Part shown: one piece after another, positions 16,508 to 25,648 of the stretch | Layout: every line of letters starts with the position of its first letter | Position numbering within the stretch: position 1 is the first letter of the stretch | Assembly: GCF_001296045.1 (NCBI RefSeq) | Contig: NZ_LJHS01000009.1 | Coordinates: 124,001-188,000, forward strand | DNA length: 64,000 nucleotides | From: Rhizobium sp. AAP43 | GTDB lineage: Bacteria > Pseudomonadota > Alphaproteobacteria > Rhizobiales > Rhizobiaceae | Direction: 5' to 3' | Program-made: the position numbers and the translations under genes | Notes under the pieces: generated by a model | What the model was told of the DNA's origin: nothing | Database searches by the model: none | The model's input: only the letters and a program-made list of their open reading frames with translations

Positions 16508-18886
16508 ATGACGCGATCGGTGCAGAGCCGGTTCCTTGCCATGGTGGCCTTGGCCTTTTCGGTCATCGTCGTACCGCTCTTCGCCCTCTTCCTCAATCTG
16601 GCAACGGATCGCGCGTCTCGCGAACTCCAGCAGAATCTCGAAGTCCTGATCGAGGCGAATGCCCAGGCCTTGGCAAAACCGCTCTGGGACTTCGACACGG
16701 AAAGTGTCGAGCAGATCACCGCGACGATTGTATCGAACAGTAGCGTCAACAGCGTCAGGGTCGAAGATCTGTCCGGCGGCATCAAGGTCTCGCGACCAGC
16801 CTTGCCGCGGTGGTCGAAGAATGGTCTTGCCCATCTTTCGCGCGAGATTTTCTACCAGGCCGTGGAGGGCCCCAAGCCCGTCGGCAAGATTACCCTGTAT
16901 TATAGCCGCATCGACATGTTCTCCTCGCTAAGGCAGGCGGAAGTCATGTTGATCGGCATTTTTGCACTGGCTGTCCTCGGAACCGTCTGTGCCGCCGTCT
17001 TCGGTCACCGGTTGATGGTCATCCGCCCCCTGCTGAAGCTGACCGCTGCCATTGAAGCCACGCGCCGCCTCGGTTCGCGTCATCACGTCGACTGGCAGTC
17101 GAACGATGAAATCGGCCGCCTGGCCCGCAGCTTCAATGCCATGCAGATCAAGCTGGAGAACGAGGAAGCGGAACTGCGCCTCGCCCACCGGCGCACCACG
17201 GACGTCTACAATCTGACACCGGCCATGCTGTTCTCATTGGACGACGAGGACCGGATCACCGGCGTCAGCGACTACTGGCTGCTGGCGACAGGCTATCATC
17301 GCCGGGAAGTCGTCGGCCGCCGCTTCGTCGAACTCGTGCCCGACGATGACCAGGAGGCCTATCAGGAGCTGCGCAACACCCGCAGCGATTCCGGCGTCCT
17401 GGAGGCAACGACCCGCTTTGTATGCGCCGACGGCACCATCAAGGACGTGCTGATTTCAGAGACGACCCGAGACGGGGAGACGGCGGACGAGCGCATATCG
17501 CTCAGCGTCATGACCGATGTCACGGCACTGAAGCAGTCGGAAGCGCGCAACCGGCTTCAGGCCATTACCGACCACCTGACCGGTCTGAAGAACCGCAAGG
17601 GTTTCGAGCTTTCCCTCGACACCCAGATCCTGCGCACGGACGCTGCCGGAGACGAACTGGCATGCCTCTTCGTCGATCTGGACCGATTCAAATGGATCAA
17701 CGACAATCTTGGCCATCAGGCCGGCGATGACGTGCTGGCACGCTTCGTCAAGCAGATGCTGCCACTCCTCCCTGCGGGCGCGACGGCGGCCCGTCTTGGT
17801 GGCGATGAATTTGCGATCCTCCTCCGCGCCCATGATGCCGAGGCCTCTGCCATCGACGTGGCCGCCTCTCTCTGCGCGCTCTTTGCCGACCCGATGATCA
17901 TCGAAGGCTCCACCGTACGCCTGAGCGCCAGCATCGGCATCGCCATCTATCCGCGTCACGCACAAAACGCGGCCGAACTTCTGCAGAAGTCGGACATGGC
18001 CATGTACAGCAAGAAGCGCGACGGCAAGAATGGTGCCGTGGTCTATGATCCATCCATGCAGGACCACACCCGCCACCGGGCAGAGCTTGAGCAGGACATC
18101 GAGGAAGCACTGGAGCACGACTGGCTCGAAGCCTATCTCCAGCCGATCATCGACATGACCTCAGGGCGGGTGACCGGCTACGAGGCGCTCATGCGGCTCG
18201 TGCATCCCGAGCGCGGGATCATGCCGCCCGCAGAGATCATCGCAGTCGCCGAAGAAACCGGCGCCATTGGGCGCCTCGGCGGACGCGTTCTGGAGCGCGC
18301 AGTATCCAATCTCGCACGCATCAGCGCAGAAACCGAAGACGACCAGACCTATCTTGCGATCAATTTCTCGCCGCAGCAATTCGACCGCTCGCTTCCGGTT
18401 CGCATCGCGGCCCTGATTGGGGAATATGGCATCGCGCCGCATCGCATCGTCATCGAAATCACCGAGGCGACGCTGCTCCACGACAACCCACAGATCCGGC
18501 TGATCCTCGACGAATTCAGCCGCTTCGGCTATCGCCTGGCGCTTGACGACTTCGGCACCGGCTATTCGTCCCTGAGCTATCTCAACCGTTTCCCGGTCGA
18601 CATCGTCAAGATCGACCAATCCTTCATCCGCTCCTTGACCGAAGACGATCCGGAGCAGCGCCACAAGAGCCGCATGCTCGTCGAAGGGATCACGGCGATC
18701 TCGCACAAGATGCAATGCAGCGTCGTGGCCGAGGGCATCGAGACCGAGGAACAGCGCAGCATTCTGTCAGGCTTCGGCGTCGACTATGGTCAGGGCTATC
18801 TCTTTGCCCGACCACAGCCGCTTTCCGCCTTGCTCGATGCCGCTCGCAAGAACCGAACCCACCCACGCAAGGTGTCGGCGGGTTGA
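16508..18886 (+). CDS. Membrane GGDEF-EAL protein with periplasmic sensor, HAMP and PAS
   Basis: The 792-residue protein has TM1 (~9-31), a periplasmic sensor (~32-144, with the LWDFD...I...V.VED pattern of Cache/CHASE-like domains), TM2 (~145-167), HAMP (~168-220), PAS (~230-345), GGDEF (motif 431-435) and EAL (motif 559-561). Both catalytic motifs are intact, as are DDFGTGYSS and AEGIE in the phosphodiesterase domain, so it may be bifunctional. A periplasmic solute-binding protein gene follows after 25 bp, which suggests ligand input through the periplasmic domain, as in NspS/MbaA of Vibrio cholerae (inference). The start is ATG 16508. Confidence 0.94.
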   Translation: MTRSVQSRFLAMVALAFSVIVVPLFALFLNLATDRASRELQQNLEVLIEANAQALAKPLWDFDTESVEQITATIVSNSSVNSVRVEDLSGGIKVSRPALPRWSKNGLAHLSREIFYQAVEGPKPVGKITLYYSRIDMFSSLRQAEVMLIGIFALAVLGTVCAAVFGHRLMVIRPLLKLTAAIEATRRLGSRHHVDWQSNDEIGRLARSFNAMQIKLENEEAELRLAHRRTTDVYNLTPAMLFSLDDEDRITGVSDYWLLATGYHRREVVGRRFVELVPDDDQEAYQELRNTRSDSGVLEATTRFVCADGTIKDVLISETTRDGETADERISLSVMTDVTALKQSEARNRLQAITDHLTGLKNRKGFELSLDTQILRTDAAGDELACLFVDLDRFKWINDNLGHQAGDDVLARFVKQMLPLLPAGATAARLGGDEFAILLRAHDAEASAIDVAASLCALFADPMIIEGSTVRLSASIGIAIYPRHAQNAAELLQKSDMAMYSKKRDGKNGAVVYDPSMQDHTRHRAELEQDIEEALEHDWLEAYLQPIIDMTSGRVTGYEALMRLVHPERGIMPPAEIIAVAEETGAIGRLGGRVLERAVSNLARISAETEDDQTYLAINFSPQQFDRSLPVRIAALIGEYGIAPHRIVIEITEATLLHDNPQIRLILDEFSRFGYRLALDDFGTGYSSLSYLNRFPVDIVKIDQSFIRSLTEDDPEQRHKSRMLVEGITAISHKMQCSVVAEGIETEEQRSILSGFGVDYGQGYLFARPQPLSALLDAARKNRTHPRKVSAG

Positions 18887-18911
18887 TTTAAACAGTGAAA
18901 GGGACCCTGCC

Positions 18912-19652
18912 ATGAGAGTTTTGGCCATCATGCTTGCACTCGCGGCGGGCCCAGCCACCGCCGCAGACAAGATCTTCTTCACGACCGAGGACTACCCGCC
19001 CTACAATTTTCGCGTCGGAGAGGAAATCAAGGGGGCTGGCTATGCTCAGCTGCTGCTGATGATGAAGGATGTCGGTATCGATTATTCAATCGAGATGATG
19101 CCCTGGGCGCGCGCCATAGCCCTCGCCCAGTCGGAACCGATGCATTGCGTCTTCACCGCTGCGCATATTCCCGAACGCGACAAGCTGTTCAAATGGGTCG
19201 AACCCATCGATGTCGGCCGCAATTTCATGGTCGCGGCGAAGAATAGTGGTGTGAAGGTGAAATCTATCGACGATTCGAAGTCCTACATCGTCGGCACCCA
19301 GCGCAACGATTACACGCAGACCATCCTCGAAAAGGAAGGTTTCGCCAAGATTGACCTCGCAACCGATCTGAAGCTGACGCTGAAGAAGCTCACCAGCGGA
19401 CGCATCGACCTGATGCCTATGTCAGAGCAACACTATGTGGAGCTGGTCGAACGCGGCGAGCCGGTGGAGGCACAGTTCGTCTTCTCCCAGCAGACCTTCG
19501 CCATTGCCTGCAACATCGATTTCCCCGACGAAATCCGAGACAAGATGCAGGCGTCGCTCGATCGCATGATCGCGGATGGCACGCAGGCCCGCATTTTCCA
19601 GGAGCACGACCTGCGCTACACCGACTTCGGGCAGGACAAGCCAACGCCATGA
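18912..19652 (+). CDS. Periplasmic solute-binding protein (SBP_bac_3 family), no ABC partner
   Basis: The 246-residue protein has a short signal peptide (cleavage probably after ATA, residue ~17) and a type-3 extracellular solute-binding fold: FFTTEDYPPYNF at the N-terminus, then MMPWARAIALAQSEPMHCVFT and a hinge/second-lobe stretch IVGTQRNDYTQTIL. Polar amino-acid-like ligands are typical of the family. No permease or ATPase gene is nearby; it lies 25 bp behind the GGDEF-EAL gene, so a signalling rather than transport role is likely. The ATG at 18912 follows AAAGGGACC. Confidence 0.88.
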   Translation: MRVLAIMLALAAGPATAADKIFFTTEDYPPYNFRVGEEIKGAGYAQLLLMMKDVGIDYSIEMMPWARAIALAQSEPMHCVFTAAHIPERDKLFKWVEPIDVGRNFMVAAKNSGVKVKSIDDSKSYIVGTQRNDYTQTILEKEGFAKIDLATDLKLTLKKLTSGRIDLMPMSEQHYVELVERGEPVEAQFVFSQQTFAIACNIDFPDEIRDKMQASLDRMIADGTQARIFQEHDLRYTDFGQDKPTP

Positions 19653-19742
19653 GCAATGCCGCATCGCTGAAACCGGCTTGACAACGACACCGTTTCGCGG
19701 TCGTGGAAGGACCTGAACGGCGGCGAGCACGGAAAGAACGGT

Positions 19743-20468
19743 ATGATCATCCTCGCAGGTCTCGGAAATCCGGGTCAGCAATACGCAAAGAACCGACACA
19801 ACATCGGTTTCATGGCCGTGGACGCGATCCAGCGCCGGCATGGATTTTCGCCCTGGACCAAGAAGTTCAAGGCCGAGATCGCCGAAGGCACGCTTGCCGG
19901 TGAGAAGGTCATGCTGATCAAGCCGCAGACCTTCATGAACCTATCCGGCGAAAGCGTCGGCGAAGCGATGCGCTTCTACAAGCTCGGCCCCGAGGCGATC
20001 GTCGCCATCTATGACGAGCTGGACCTCATGCCCGGCAAGGCCCGCATCAAGACCGGCGGTGGCCATGGCGGGCACAACGGCATCAAATCGCTCGACGCCC
20101 ATTGCGGACTGAACTACCGGCGGCTCCGCCTCGGAATCGGCCATCCGGGCGACAAGTCGAAGGTGCACAACCATGTCCTCGGCGACTTCGGCAAGCTCGA
20201 CGCCGAATGGCTGGATCCCCTCCTGGAAGCACTGGCCGACAATGCCGACATGCTGGTCAGGGGGGAAGATTCCCAGCTGATGAACAAGCTGGCCCTGGCA
20301 ACCGGGGGAAAGACCGAGGACGAGAAACCGGCAAAAGCACAGAAGAGCGCGCCAGCAGGCCAGTCCCATATCCGCCAGGCCCGCAATTTCGCCCAGCCGA
20401 AGAAACTTCCAGAGACCGGCCCCATGGCCGAGATGCTGAAGAAGATGTTCGGCCCCAAGGGCGATTGA
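19743..20468 (+). CDS. pth: Peptidyl-tRNA hydrolase
   Basis: The 241-residue enzyme frees tRNA from peptidyl-tRNAs dropped by ribosomes. Family motifs are clear: [19 protein letters not shown] (N9 and the catalytic H19), the [11 protein letters not shown] segment and [13 protein letters not shown]. It is longer than the ~190-residue norm by a charged Lys/Ala/Pro-rich C-terminal tail (from ~residue 185) ending [14 protein letters not shown]; such tails are common in rhizobial Pth. In relatives it directly follows rplY; here the GGDEF-EAL and solute-binding genes separate them. Confidence 0.96.
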   Translation: MIILAGLGNPGQQYAKNRHNIGFMAVDAIQRRHGFSPWTKKFKAEIAEGTLAGEKVMLIKPQTFMNLSGESVGEAMRFYKLGPEAIVAIYDELDLMPGKARIKTGGGHGGHNGIKSLDAHCGLNYRRLRLGIGHPGDKSKVHNHVLGDFGKLDAEWLDPLLEALADNADMLVRGEDSQLMNKLALATGGKTEDEKPAKAQKSAPAGQSHIRQARNFAQPKKLPETGPMAEMLKKMFGPKGD

Positions 20469-20538
20469 GACGAGGCACACGCCGGCCTCTCGCCCTGCAC
20501 TGCATATGAAACACGCGCATTATCGATCAGGACATGCC

Positions 20539-21456
20539 ATGAGCCACGACATTACCACCGACCTCGTCACCCTGCGCGACTACTGGCGCTACGCGATTTC
20601 GCGCTTCAACGCCGCCAATCTGAGCTACGGCCATGGCACGCTGAACGCCGTCGATGACGCTGCCTTCCTGGTGCTCGATAGTCTCGACCTCCCGATCGAC
20701 ACGCTGGATCCCTTCCTCGACGCCAGGCTCTTGGCCACAGAGCGCCATCTGCTGGCCGAGCGGATCGAGGCGCGCGTGTCGACCCGCAAGCCGTCCGCCT
20801 ATCTCACTGGCCGCTCCTATATCCAGGGCATGCGCTTCTTCGTCGACGAACGCGTCATCGTGCCGCGCTCGCATATCGGCGAGATCCTGTTCAACGAATA
20901 TGGCGACGATTTCGAATCGAGTTTCCTGCCCGATCCCTTCGCTGTCGAAAGCGTCGTCGACATCTGCACCGGCTCCGGTTGCCTCGCCATTCTCGCCACG
21001 CGCTTCTTCCCGCTGGCAACGGTTGATGCCGTCGACTTGTCCGAAGATGCGCTGGCCGTTGCCGCAAAGAACCGCGAAGCCCACGGCGTTGAAGACCAGC
21101 TTACCCTGCACCAGGGCGACCTGTTCACACCTCTTGCCGGGCGCAAGTTCGATCTCATCATCACCAACCCGCCCTATGTCGACCACGAAGCCATGGACGC
21201 CTTCCCGGCCGAATACCGCGCCGAACCCGCCATGGCCCATGACGGCGGCGAAGACGGTCTCAACCTCGTCCGCACCCTCATCGTCGAGGCGCCAAAGCAC
21301 CTCAACCCCGGCGGCGGCATGCTCTGCGAAATCGGCCGCGGCCGCGACATTCTCGAAGCCGAGTTCCCGGACCTCGATTTCCACTGGGTCGAAACATCGG
21401 AAGAAGAAGATGCGGTGTTCTGGATCAGCGCCGAAGCGCTTGGTGTGAAGGGCTGA
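20539..21456 (+). CDS. prmB: Ribosomal protein L3 glutamine N5-methyltransferase
   Basis: The 305-residue HemK-family methyltransferase resembles PrmB, which methylates a glutamine of ribosomal protein L3. A helical N-terminal domain (RDYWRYAISRFNAANLSYGHG) typical of PrmB is followed by the SAM-binding loop VVDICTGSGCLAILA and the substrate Gln-binding NPPY motif (ITNPPYVD). The ATG at 20539 has a TCAGGA box; an in-frame ATG 33 bases upstream is less likely. It follows pth by 70 bp on the same strand. Confidence 0.92.
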   Translation: MSHDITTDLVTLRDYWRYAISRFNAANLSYGHGTLNAVDDAAFLVLDSLDLPIDTLDPFLDARLLATERHLLAERIEARVSTRKPSAYLTGRSYIQGMRFFVDERVIVPRSHIGEILFNEYGDDFESSFLPDPFAVESVVDICTGSGCLAILATRFFPLATVDAVDLSEDALAVAAKNREAHGVEDQLTLHQGDLFTPLAGRKFDLIITNPPYVDHEAMDAFPAEYRAEPAMAHDGGEDGLNLVRTLIVEAPKHLNPGGGMLCEIGRGRDILEAEFPDLDFHWVETSEEEDAVFWISAEALGVKG

Positions 21457-21471
21457 GCCGGAAGGCCCGGC

Positions 21472-21903
21472 TCACCACCACGCGAAGGTCTCGACGCGAT
21501 ACCAGAAGAGATCGACGAGTGCCGCCAGGCTACTATCGATGCAGTATGCTGCGATCTTTGCCGCGCCGGGACTTAAGAGAAGGGTCAGGAATCCGCTGAA
21601 GGTGCACCAACGGACGGACAGTCCGAGGTTATGCAGGCTGTCGAGCCGGTAATATCCCGCCTCGTCATACTCCGTTCCAAACAGCCGATCCTTCCAGTCG
21701 TAACCGTCGCTGATGATCAGATCCATCGTAGGGCGGTCAGACAGGCGGTCCGGCAAGATGTTGAAGACGGCGCGAACGACATGCACAACGACGCCGAAGG
21801 CGGCAGACAGCAGAAGTGCCACGGCATAGTGCCATGTCGCGGCCTCCGGCAGACTGTTGAGATCGGGCGTCATCATGCCAGTGTATGCGCCAGAGGTATT
21901 CAA
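21472..21903 (-). CDS. Hypothetical membrane protein
   Basis: The 143-residue protein is of no family I recognise. Two hydrophobic segments are visible (about residues 25-50, VALLLSAAFGVVVHVV, and about 103-135, FLTLLLSPGAAKIAAYCI), separated by a polar stretch with ISDGYDWKDRLFG and YYRLDSLHN. A shorter start at the MTPDLN methionine is possible. It lies convergent to prmB and just downstream of the tetR gene on the same strand. Probably an inner-membrane protein. Confidence 0.55.
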   Translation of the reverse strand: MNTSGAYTGMMTPDLNSLPEAATWHYAVALLLSAAFGVVVHVVRAVFNILPDRLSDRPTMDLIISDGYDWKDRLFGTEYDEAGYYRLDSLHNLGLSVRWCTFSGFLTLLLSPGAAKIAAYCIDSSLAALVDLFWYRVETFAWW

Positions 21904-21936
21904 TTCGTTGACGGGAGGCGGTCTACGCGGACCGTC

Positions 21937-22545
21937 TTAGGCAGACGATGAACCAACTGGCTTGGCAAGCAGCCCCTCGGCAAGCGCCTGGAATGCCACC
22001 TGCGCCCGTGGCAGCACCTCCCAAGGTTTATCGCTGGCCGCAACCCACATGGCCGCGTTCAATGCCGCACCGCTGATGAGCCGCGCCGCAGCTTCGGCAT
22101 CGACCGGCTTGAGCACAGCTTTCGCCATCAGACCTTCGATCGCGGCGCGGGTAACCTGGAGGCAGGAATTCTGGCTTGGCCATTGCGACGGATCACCGAG
22201 CACCGCCGGTCCGTCAAGCAGAACAATCCGCTGCACCTCCGGATCAAGCGCCATCTCGATATAGGCGGCGCCTTCGGCCAGAAGCGCATTCCACCCCTCG
22301 CCTGCCGCCGCACCTCGCGCCTTGGCGCGTTCGGCCATCTCGGTATCGATCTGGTCGACGACCGCAGCGAACAGCCCGCGCTTGTCGCCGAAGTTGTGGT
22401 AGAGAGCCCCCCGCGTCAGCCCCGCTTCCGCTGTCAGCACATCCATGGAGGCTGCTGCATACCCCCTGTCTGCAAAGGCCTTTCGCGCAGCCGCAATCAG
22501 CTTGGCGCGGTTTTCCTCCATGCTTTCCAAACGACTGCGCTTCAA
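21937..22545 (-). CDS. TetR/AcrR family transcriptional regulator
   Basis: The 202-residue regulator has an N-terminal TetR helix-turn-helix (AARKAFADRGYAAASMDVLT, then TRGALYHNFGDKRGLF) and a helical ligand-binding C-terminal domain. The TTG at 22545 is preferred because CGGAG lies seven bases upstream; the ATG at 22566 overlaps an operator-like palindrome and has no ribosome-binding site. It is divergent from ridA, with three CATACG-N3-CGTATG palindromes in between, which are probably its binding sites. Confidence 0.9.
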   Translation of the reverse strand: MKRSRLESMEENRAKLIAAARKAFADRGYAAASMDVLTAEAGLTRGALYHNFGDKRGLFAAVVDQIDTEMAERAKARGAAAGEGWNALLAEGAAYIEMALDPEVQRIVLLDGPAVLGDPSQWPSQNSCLQVTRAAIEGLMAKAVLKPVDAEAAARLISGAALNAAMWVAASDKPWEVLPRAQVAFQALAEGLLAKPVGSSSA

Positions 22546-22563
22546 AACACACTCCGAATTTCG

Positions 22564-22629
22564 CATACACGCCGTATGTCAACTTGACATACGAGCCGTA
22601 TGCAAATACCCCTACATACGCAACGTATA
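22564..22629. promoter_or_regulatory. Three tandem TetR operator-like palindromes with back-to-back -35 boxes
   Basis: Three 15-bp sites follow the pattern CATACG-N3-CGTATG: 22564-22578 (CATACACGCCGTATG), 22588-22602 (CATACGAGCCGTATG) and 22615-22629 (CATACGCAACGTATA). Their centres are 24 and 27 bp apart. Between the first two, TGTCAACTTGACA (22577-22589) holds a TTGACA -35-like box on each strand. The layout fits repression of both tetR and ridA by the TetR-type protein. Clear -10 boxes were not found. Confidence 0.75.
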
Positions 22630-22712
22630 TGAAATTCAAAACCCCTAGCCAAGCGGCATTTTCACCGACCCGACCCTGGGCGGAACGATCCCGCATGCCC
22701 GAAAGGAAACTG

Positions 22713-23117
22713 ATGACCCGCCCGCACCCCATCTTCCCCGCAAAACGCCACGCCCTTTACGAAGAGCACGGCTATTCCGCCGCGATGCGATCCGGCGACC
22801 TGCTCTTCGTCTCGGGCCAAGTGGGAAGCCGCGATGACGGGACGCCTGAGCCAGACCTAGAATCCCAGGTCCGCCGCGCCTTAGCCAATCTCAAGGCAAC
22901 ACTGGAAGCGGCCGGCTGCGCCTTCGCAGACCTCGTCGACGTCACGAGTTTCCACACCGACCCGGAAAACCAATTCGGCACGATCATGAAGGTCAAGGCG
23001 GAGATCTTCCCCGCCCCGCCTTATCCCAACTGGACGGCAATCGGCGTCAACTGGCTCGCAGGCTTCGATTTCGAGATCAAGGTAATCGCGCGCATCCCCG
23101 AGACACCGAAAATCTGA
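22713..23117 (+). CDS. RidA/YjgF family protein
   Basis: The 134-residue protein is a RidA-family member; true RidA hydrolyses reactive enamine/imine intermediates. Motifs are DLLFVSGQVG, QVRRALANLKATLEAAGCAF and NWTAIGVNWLAG. The conserved Arg of canonical RidA near the C-terminus (family R105) is not obvious, so it may be one of the Rid subgroups. The ATG at 22713 has GAAAGGAAACTG upstream. It is divergent from tetR and probably under its control, so the substrate may relate to the TetR inducer. Confidence 0.88.
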   Translation: MTRPHPIFPAKRHALYEEHGYSAAMRSGDLLFVSGQVGSRDDGTPEPDLESQVRRALANLKATLEAAGCAFADLVDVTSFHTDPENQFGTIMKVKAEIFPAPPYPNWTAIGVNWLAGFDFEIKVIARIPETPKI

Positions 23118-23129
23118 TGAGAGCCTCGC

Positions 23130-23537
23130 TCAGTCTTCTTTTACCCGCGCCGATAACGCACCCCTCAGGGTCTCTCCGGCATGCCCATCGAACCAACGGA
23201 GCATCTCGCCGACGCCAGCCTCTTCGGCTGCTCCGGACTTGGCTCCACAAAGCTCGGCACAGGCCGCAGCCATAGAAGTCAGGACCCGAGCGGCTTCAGG
23301 AACATAGGCGAGATCGTCGGCGGCGGCGTGCCGTGTGCGGATGATGGCGTAGCGCATGGCTTCCGGATAGGTCCATGCGCTCGTCAACACGTCCTGCGCG
23401 CTGACGGCCTGGCCGTGGACCACTGTGGTCGCGTCACGATCAGCCTCGCTATACCCTGCGCTCTCGACCTCCTCGCAGAAGTCGATTGCCGCAGTCATCA
23501 TCTGCCGGACGAGCGCCCAGTCGGTGCGCGTGGTCAT
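23130..23537 (-). CDS. Hypothetical protein
   Basis: The 135-residue soluble, alanine-rich helical protein has no motif I recognise. Notable stretches are AAIDFCEEVESAGYSEADR, VSAQDVLTSAWTYPEAMRYAIIR and a cysteine pair within AAACAELCGAKSG. There is no signal peptide. It lies 4 bp downstream of clpS on the same strand and is probably co-transcribed; it converges with ridA. Confidence 0.6.
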   Translation of the reverse strand: MTTRTDWALVRQMMTAAIDFCEEVESAGYSEADRDATTVVHGQAVSAQDVLTSAWTYPEAMRYAIIRTRHAAADDLAYVPEAARVLTSMAAACAELCGAKSGAAEEAGVGEMLRWFDGHAGETLRGALSARVKED

Positions 23538-23541
23538 GCCT

Positions 23542-23850
23542 TCACTCCTCCGGTTCTGCCGTGAACAACAGCGGCATGGCTGCCTCCTTGGCCAGGTCCA
23601 TAGCTTCCGTCACCTTCGTCTCGGCGATCTCCCGCGTGCAGACGACAACCACGGCCGAGCCGAACTTGTGCGCGGTCATCATCACGCGATGGCCGGCATC
23701 CTCGCTCATCCGGAACACGACCTTAAGCACGATGGTCACAAAGTCGCGCGGCGTGTAGTCGTCATTGTGCAGGATGACCTTGTACAGCCGTGGTTTTTCA
23801 ACCTTCGGCCTGGTCACCGTCTTCGGCGTCAGCACGGTATCTCTCGCCAT
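23542..23850 (-). CDS. clpS: ATP-dependent Clp protease adaptor ClpS
   Basis: The 102-residue adaptor delivers N-degron proteins to ClpAP. The core is intact: VILHNDDYTPRDFV (Asn and Asp of the N-degron pocket), then FRMSEDAGHRVMMTAHKFG. The short N-terminal extension and sequence fit the second ClpS (ClpS2) of rhizobia. The ATG at 23850 follows GGAGGTTCG. It is divergent from ychF and heads a two-gene unit with the hypothetical gene 4 bp downstream. Confidence 0.93.
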   Translation of the reverse strand: MARDTVLTPKTVTRPKVEKPRLYKVILHNDDYTPRDFVTIVLKVVFRMSEDAGHRVMMTAHKFGSAVVVVCTREIAETKVTEAMDLAKEAAMPLLFTAEPEE

Positions 23851-23960
23851 CGAACCTCCTGCAACTTGGCGGCCTTGAAGCCCGCAACACTTGACCATGT
23901 CCCTCCTATACCCCATAGGCGTGGGCAACGAAAATCCATCCCGAGCAGGTATATAGAGCC

Positions 23961-25064
23961 ATGGGCTTCAAATGCGGTATCGTCGGGCTGCCGAATGTCG
24001 GCAAGTCCACACTCTTCAACGCGCTGACCAAGACGGCGGCAGCCCAGGCAGCCAATTATCCCTTCTGCACGATCGAGCCGAACACCGGTGAAGTGGCCGT
24101 TCCCGATCCGCGCATGAAGAAGCTCGCGGACATCGCCGGCTCCAAGGAAATCATTCCGACCCGTATCTCCTTCGTCGACATCGCCGGCCTCGTGCGCGGA
24201 GCATCGAAGGGTGAAGGCCTGGGCAACAAGTTCCTCGCCAACATCCGCGAAGTCGATGCCGTGGTCCACGTGCTGCGCTGCTTCGAAGATGACGACATCA
24301 CGCATGTCGAGGGCAAGATCAATCCGGTCGGCGATGCTGACACGATCGAGACCGAGCTGATGCTCGCCGACCTCGAAAGCCTGGAACGCCGCGTCGAGCA
24401 GACCCGCAAGCGCGCCGCCTCCAAGGACAAGGAATCGCTGGCCCAGCTTCCCGTCATGGAAGCGGTCATCAAGCTTCTCAACGAAGGCAAGCCGGCTCGG
24501 ATCCTGTTGAAGACGCTGGCCGCCGACGAGATCGAAGTGCTGAAGGGCCTGAACCTTCTCACCTCGCATCCGGTCCTTTATGTCTGCAACGTCGCCGAGG
24601 GCGACGCTGCAACCGGCAACAAGCACACCGAGGCCGTCGCCAAGATGGCAACGGAACAGGGTGCGGAATGCGTGATCATCTCGGCTGCCATCGAAGCCGA
24701 AGTCGCCCAGCTGCCGGAAGAGGAAGCCACCGAATTCCTCTCCGCACTTGGCCTCGATGAAGCCGGCCTCGACCGCCTGATCCGCGCGGGTTACCACCTG
24801 CTCGACCTCATCACCTACTTCACGGTCGGCCCGAAGGAATGCCGCGCCTGGACCATTGTCCGCGGGACCAAGGCACCCCAGGCCGCTGGCGTCATCCACA
24901 CGGATTTCGAACGCGGCTTCATCCGCGCCTTCACCATCGCCTATGACGACTACATCGCCTACAAGGGCGAAGTCGGCGCCAAGGAAGCCGGCAAGGGCCG
25001 CGATGAAGGCAAGGAATACGTGGTCAACGATGGAGACGTCATCCACTTCCGCTTCAACACCTGA
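23961..25064 (+). CDS. ychF: Redox-regulated ATPase YchF
   Basis: The 367-residue Obg-family P-loop protein binds ribosomes and, unlike most relatives, prefers ATP. The P-loop GLPNVGKST (residues 9-17), switch region [27 protein letters not shown] and a C-terminal TGS-like domain ending HFRFNT are all visible. The length matches the family. It is transcribed divergently from clpS and ends in a strong terminator. Confidence 0.97.
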   Translation: MGFKCGIVGLPNVGKSTLFNALTKTAAAQAANYPFCTIEPNTGEVAVPDPRMKKLADIAGSKEIIPTRISFVDIAGLVRGASKGEGLGNKFLANIREVDAVVHVLRCFEDDDITHVEGKINPVGDADTIETELMLADLESLERRVEQTRKRAASKDKESLAQLPVMEAVIKLLNEGKPARILLKTLAADEIEVLKGLNLLTSHPVLYVCNVAEGDAATGNKHTEAVAKMATEQGAECVIISAAIEAEVAQLPEEEATEFLSALGLDEAGLDRLIRAGYHLLDLITYFTVGPKECRAWTIVRGTKAPQAAGVIHTDFERGFIRAFTIAYDDYIAYKGEVGAKEAGKGRDEGKEYVVNDGDVIHFRFNT

Positions 25065-25074
25065 AGCAAGCGAC

Positions 25075-25103
25075 AAGGCGCCTCCCACGAGGCGCCTTTT
25101 TTT
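25075..25103 (+). terminator. Rho-independent terminator after ychF
   Basis: A perfect 10-bp stem (AAGGCGCCTC at 25075-25084 with GAGGCGCCTT at 25089-25098), a CCAC loop and a T-run. Confidence 0.9.
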
Positions 25104-25174
25104 CTGTGCCCCAGAGAAAGTTCACCCTTGAACATATCGGGAGATTGCGCAGACTGTCGCAAAGCGAGGTAGAC

Positions 25175-25648
25175 ATGACAGCACCCGACAAACTTCACCA
25201 TGAAGACTTCACGGAAGGCCGGCGCTTCGACCTCGGCCCACGAACCGTGACCGCCGAGGAGATCATTGCCTTCGCCCGCGAGTTCGACCCACAGCCCATG
25301 CATCTCTCCGAAGAAGCCGGCAAGGCCAGCATCCTTGGGGGCCTGTCCGCCTCCGGCTGGCACACATCCAGCCTCTTCATGCGCATGATGATTGACGCCT
25401 ATCTGCTGTCCACGGCCTCCGAAGGGGCACCCGGCATTGATGTCATGCAATGGCGCAAGCCCGTGCTTGCAGGCGACACGCTGTCTGGCCATTCCACCGT
25501 CCATGCCGTGCGGCCCATGCGGTCGCGACCGCATCTCGGTATCGCGACTTTCGACCATGAACTGGTCAACCAGCGCGGTGAAACAGTGCTCTCCGCCCGC
25601 AACTCGATCATGATCCGCCGACGCGAAACCGGGGAGATACCCGCATGA
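25175..25648 (+). CDS. MaoC family dehydratase (first of pair)
   Basis: The 157-residue hot-dog-fold protein is of the (R)-specific enoyl-CoA hydratase/MaoC type. The hydratase segment AREFDPQPMHLSEEAG keeps the catalytic Asp and His positions, and LSASGWHTSSLFMR is typical. The ATG at 25175 follows GCGAGGTAGAC. It overlaps the second MaoC gene by 4 bp (ATGA), so the two products may form a heterodimer. The acyl-CoA substrate is unknown. Confidence 0.9.
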   Translation: MTAPDKLHHEDFTEGRRFDLGPRTVTAEEIIAFAREFDPQPMHLSEEAGKASILGGLSASGWHTSSLFMRMMIDAYLLSTASEGAPGIDVMQWRKPVLAGDTLSGHSTVHAVRPMRSRPHLGIATFDHELVNQRGETVLSARNSIMIRRRETGEIPA

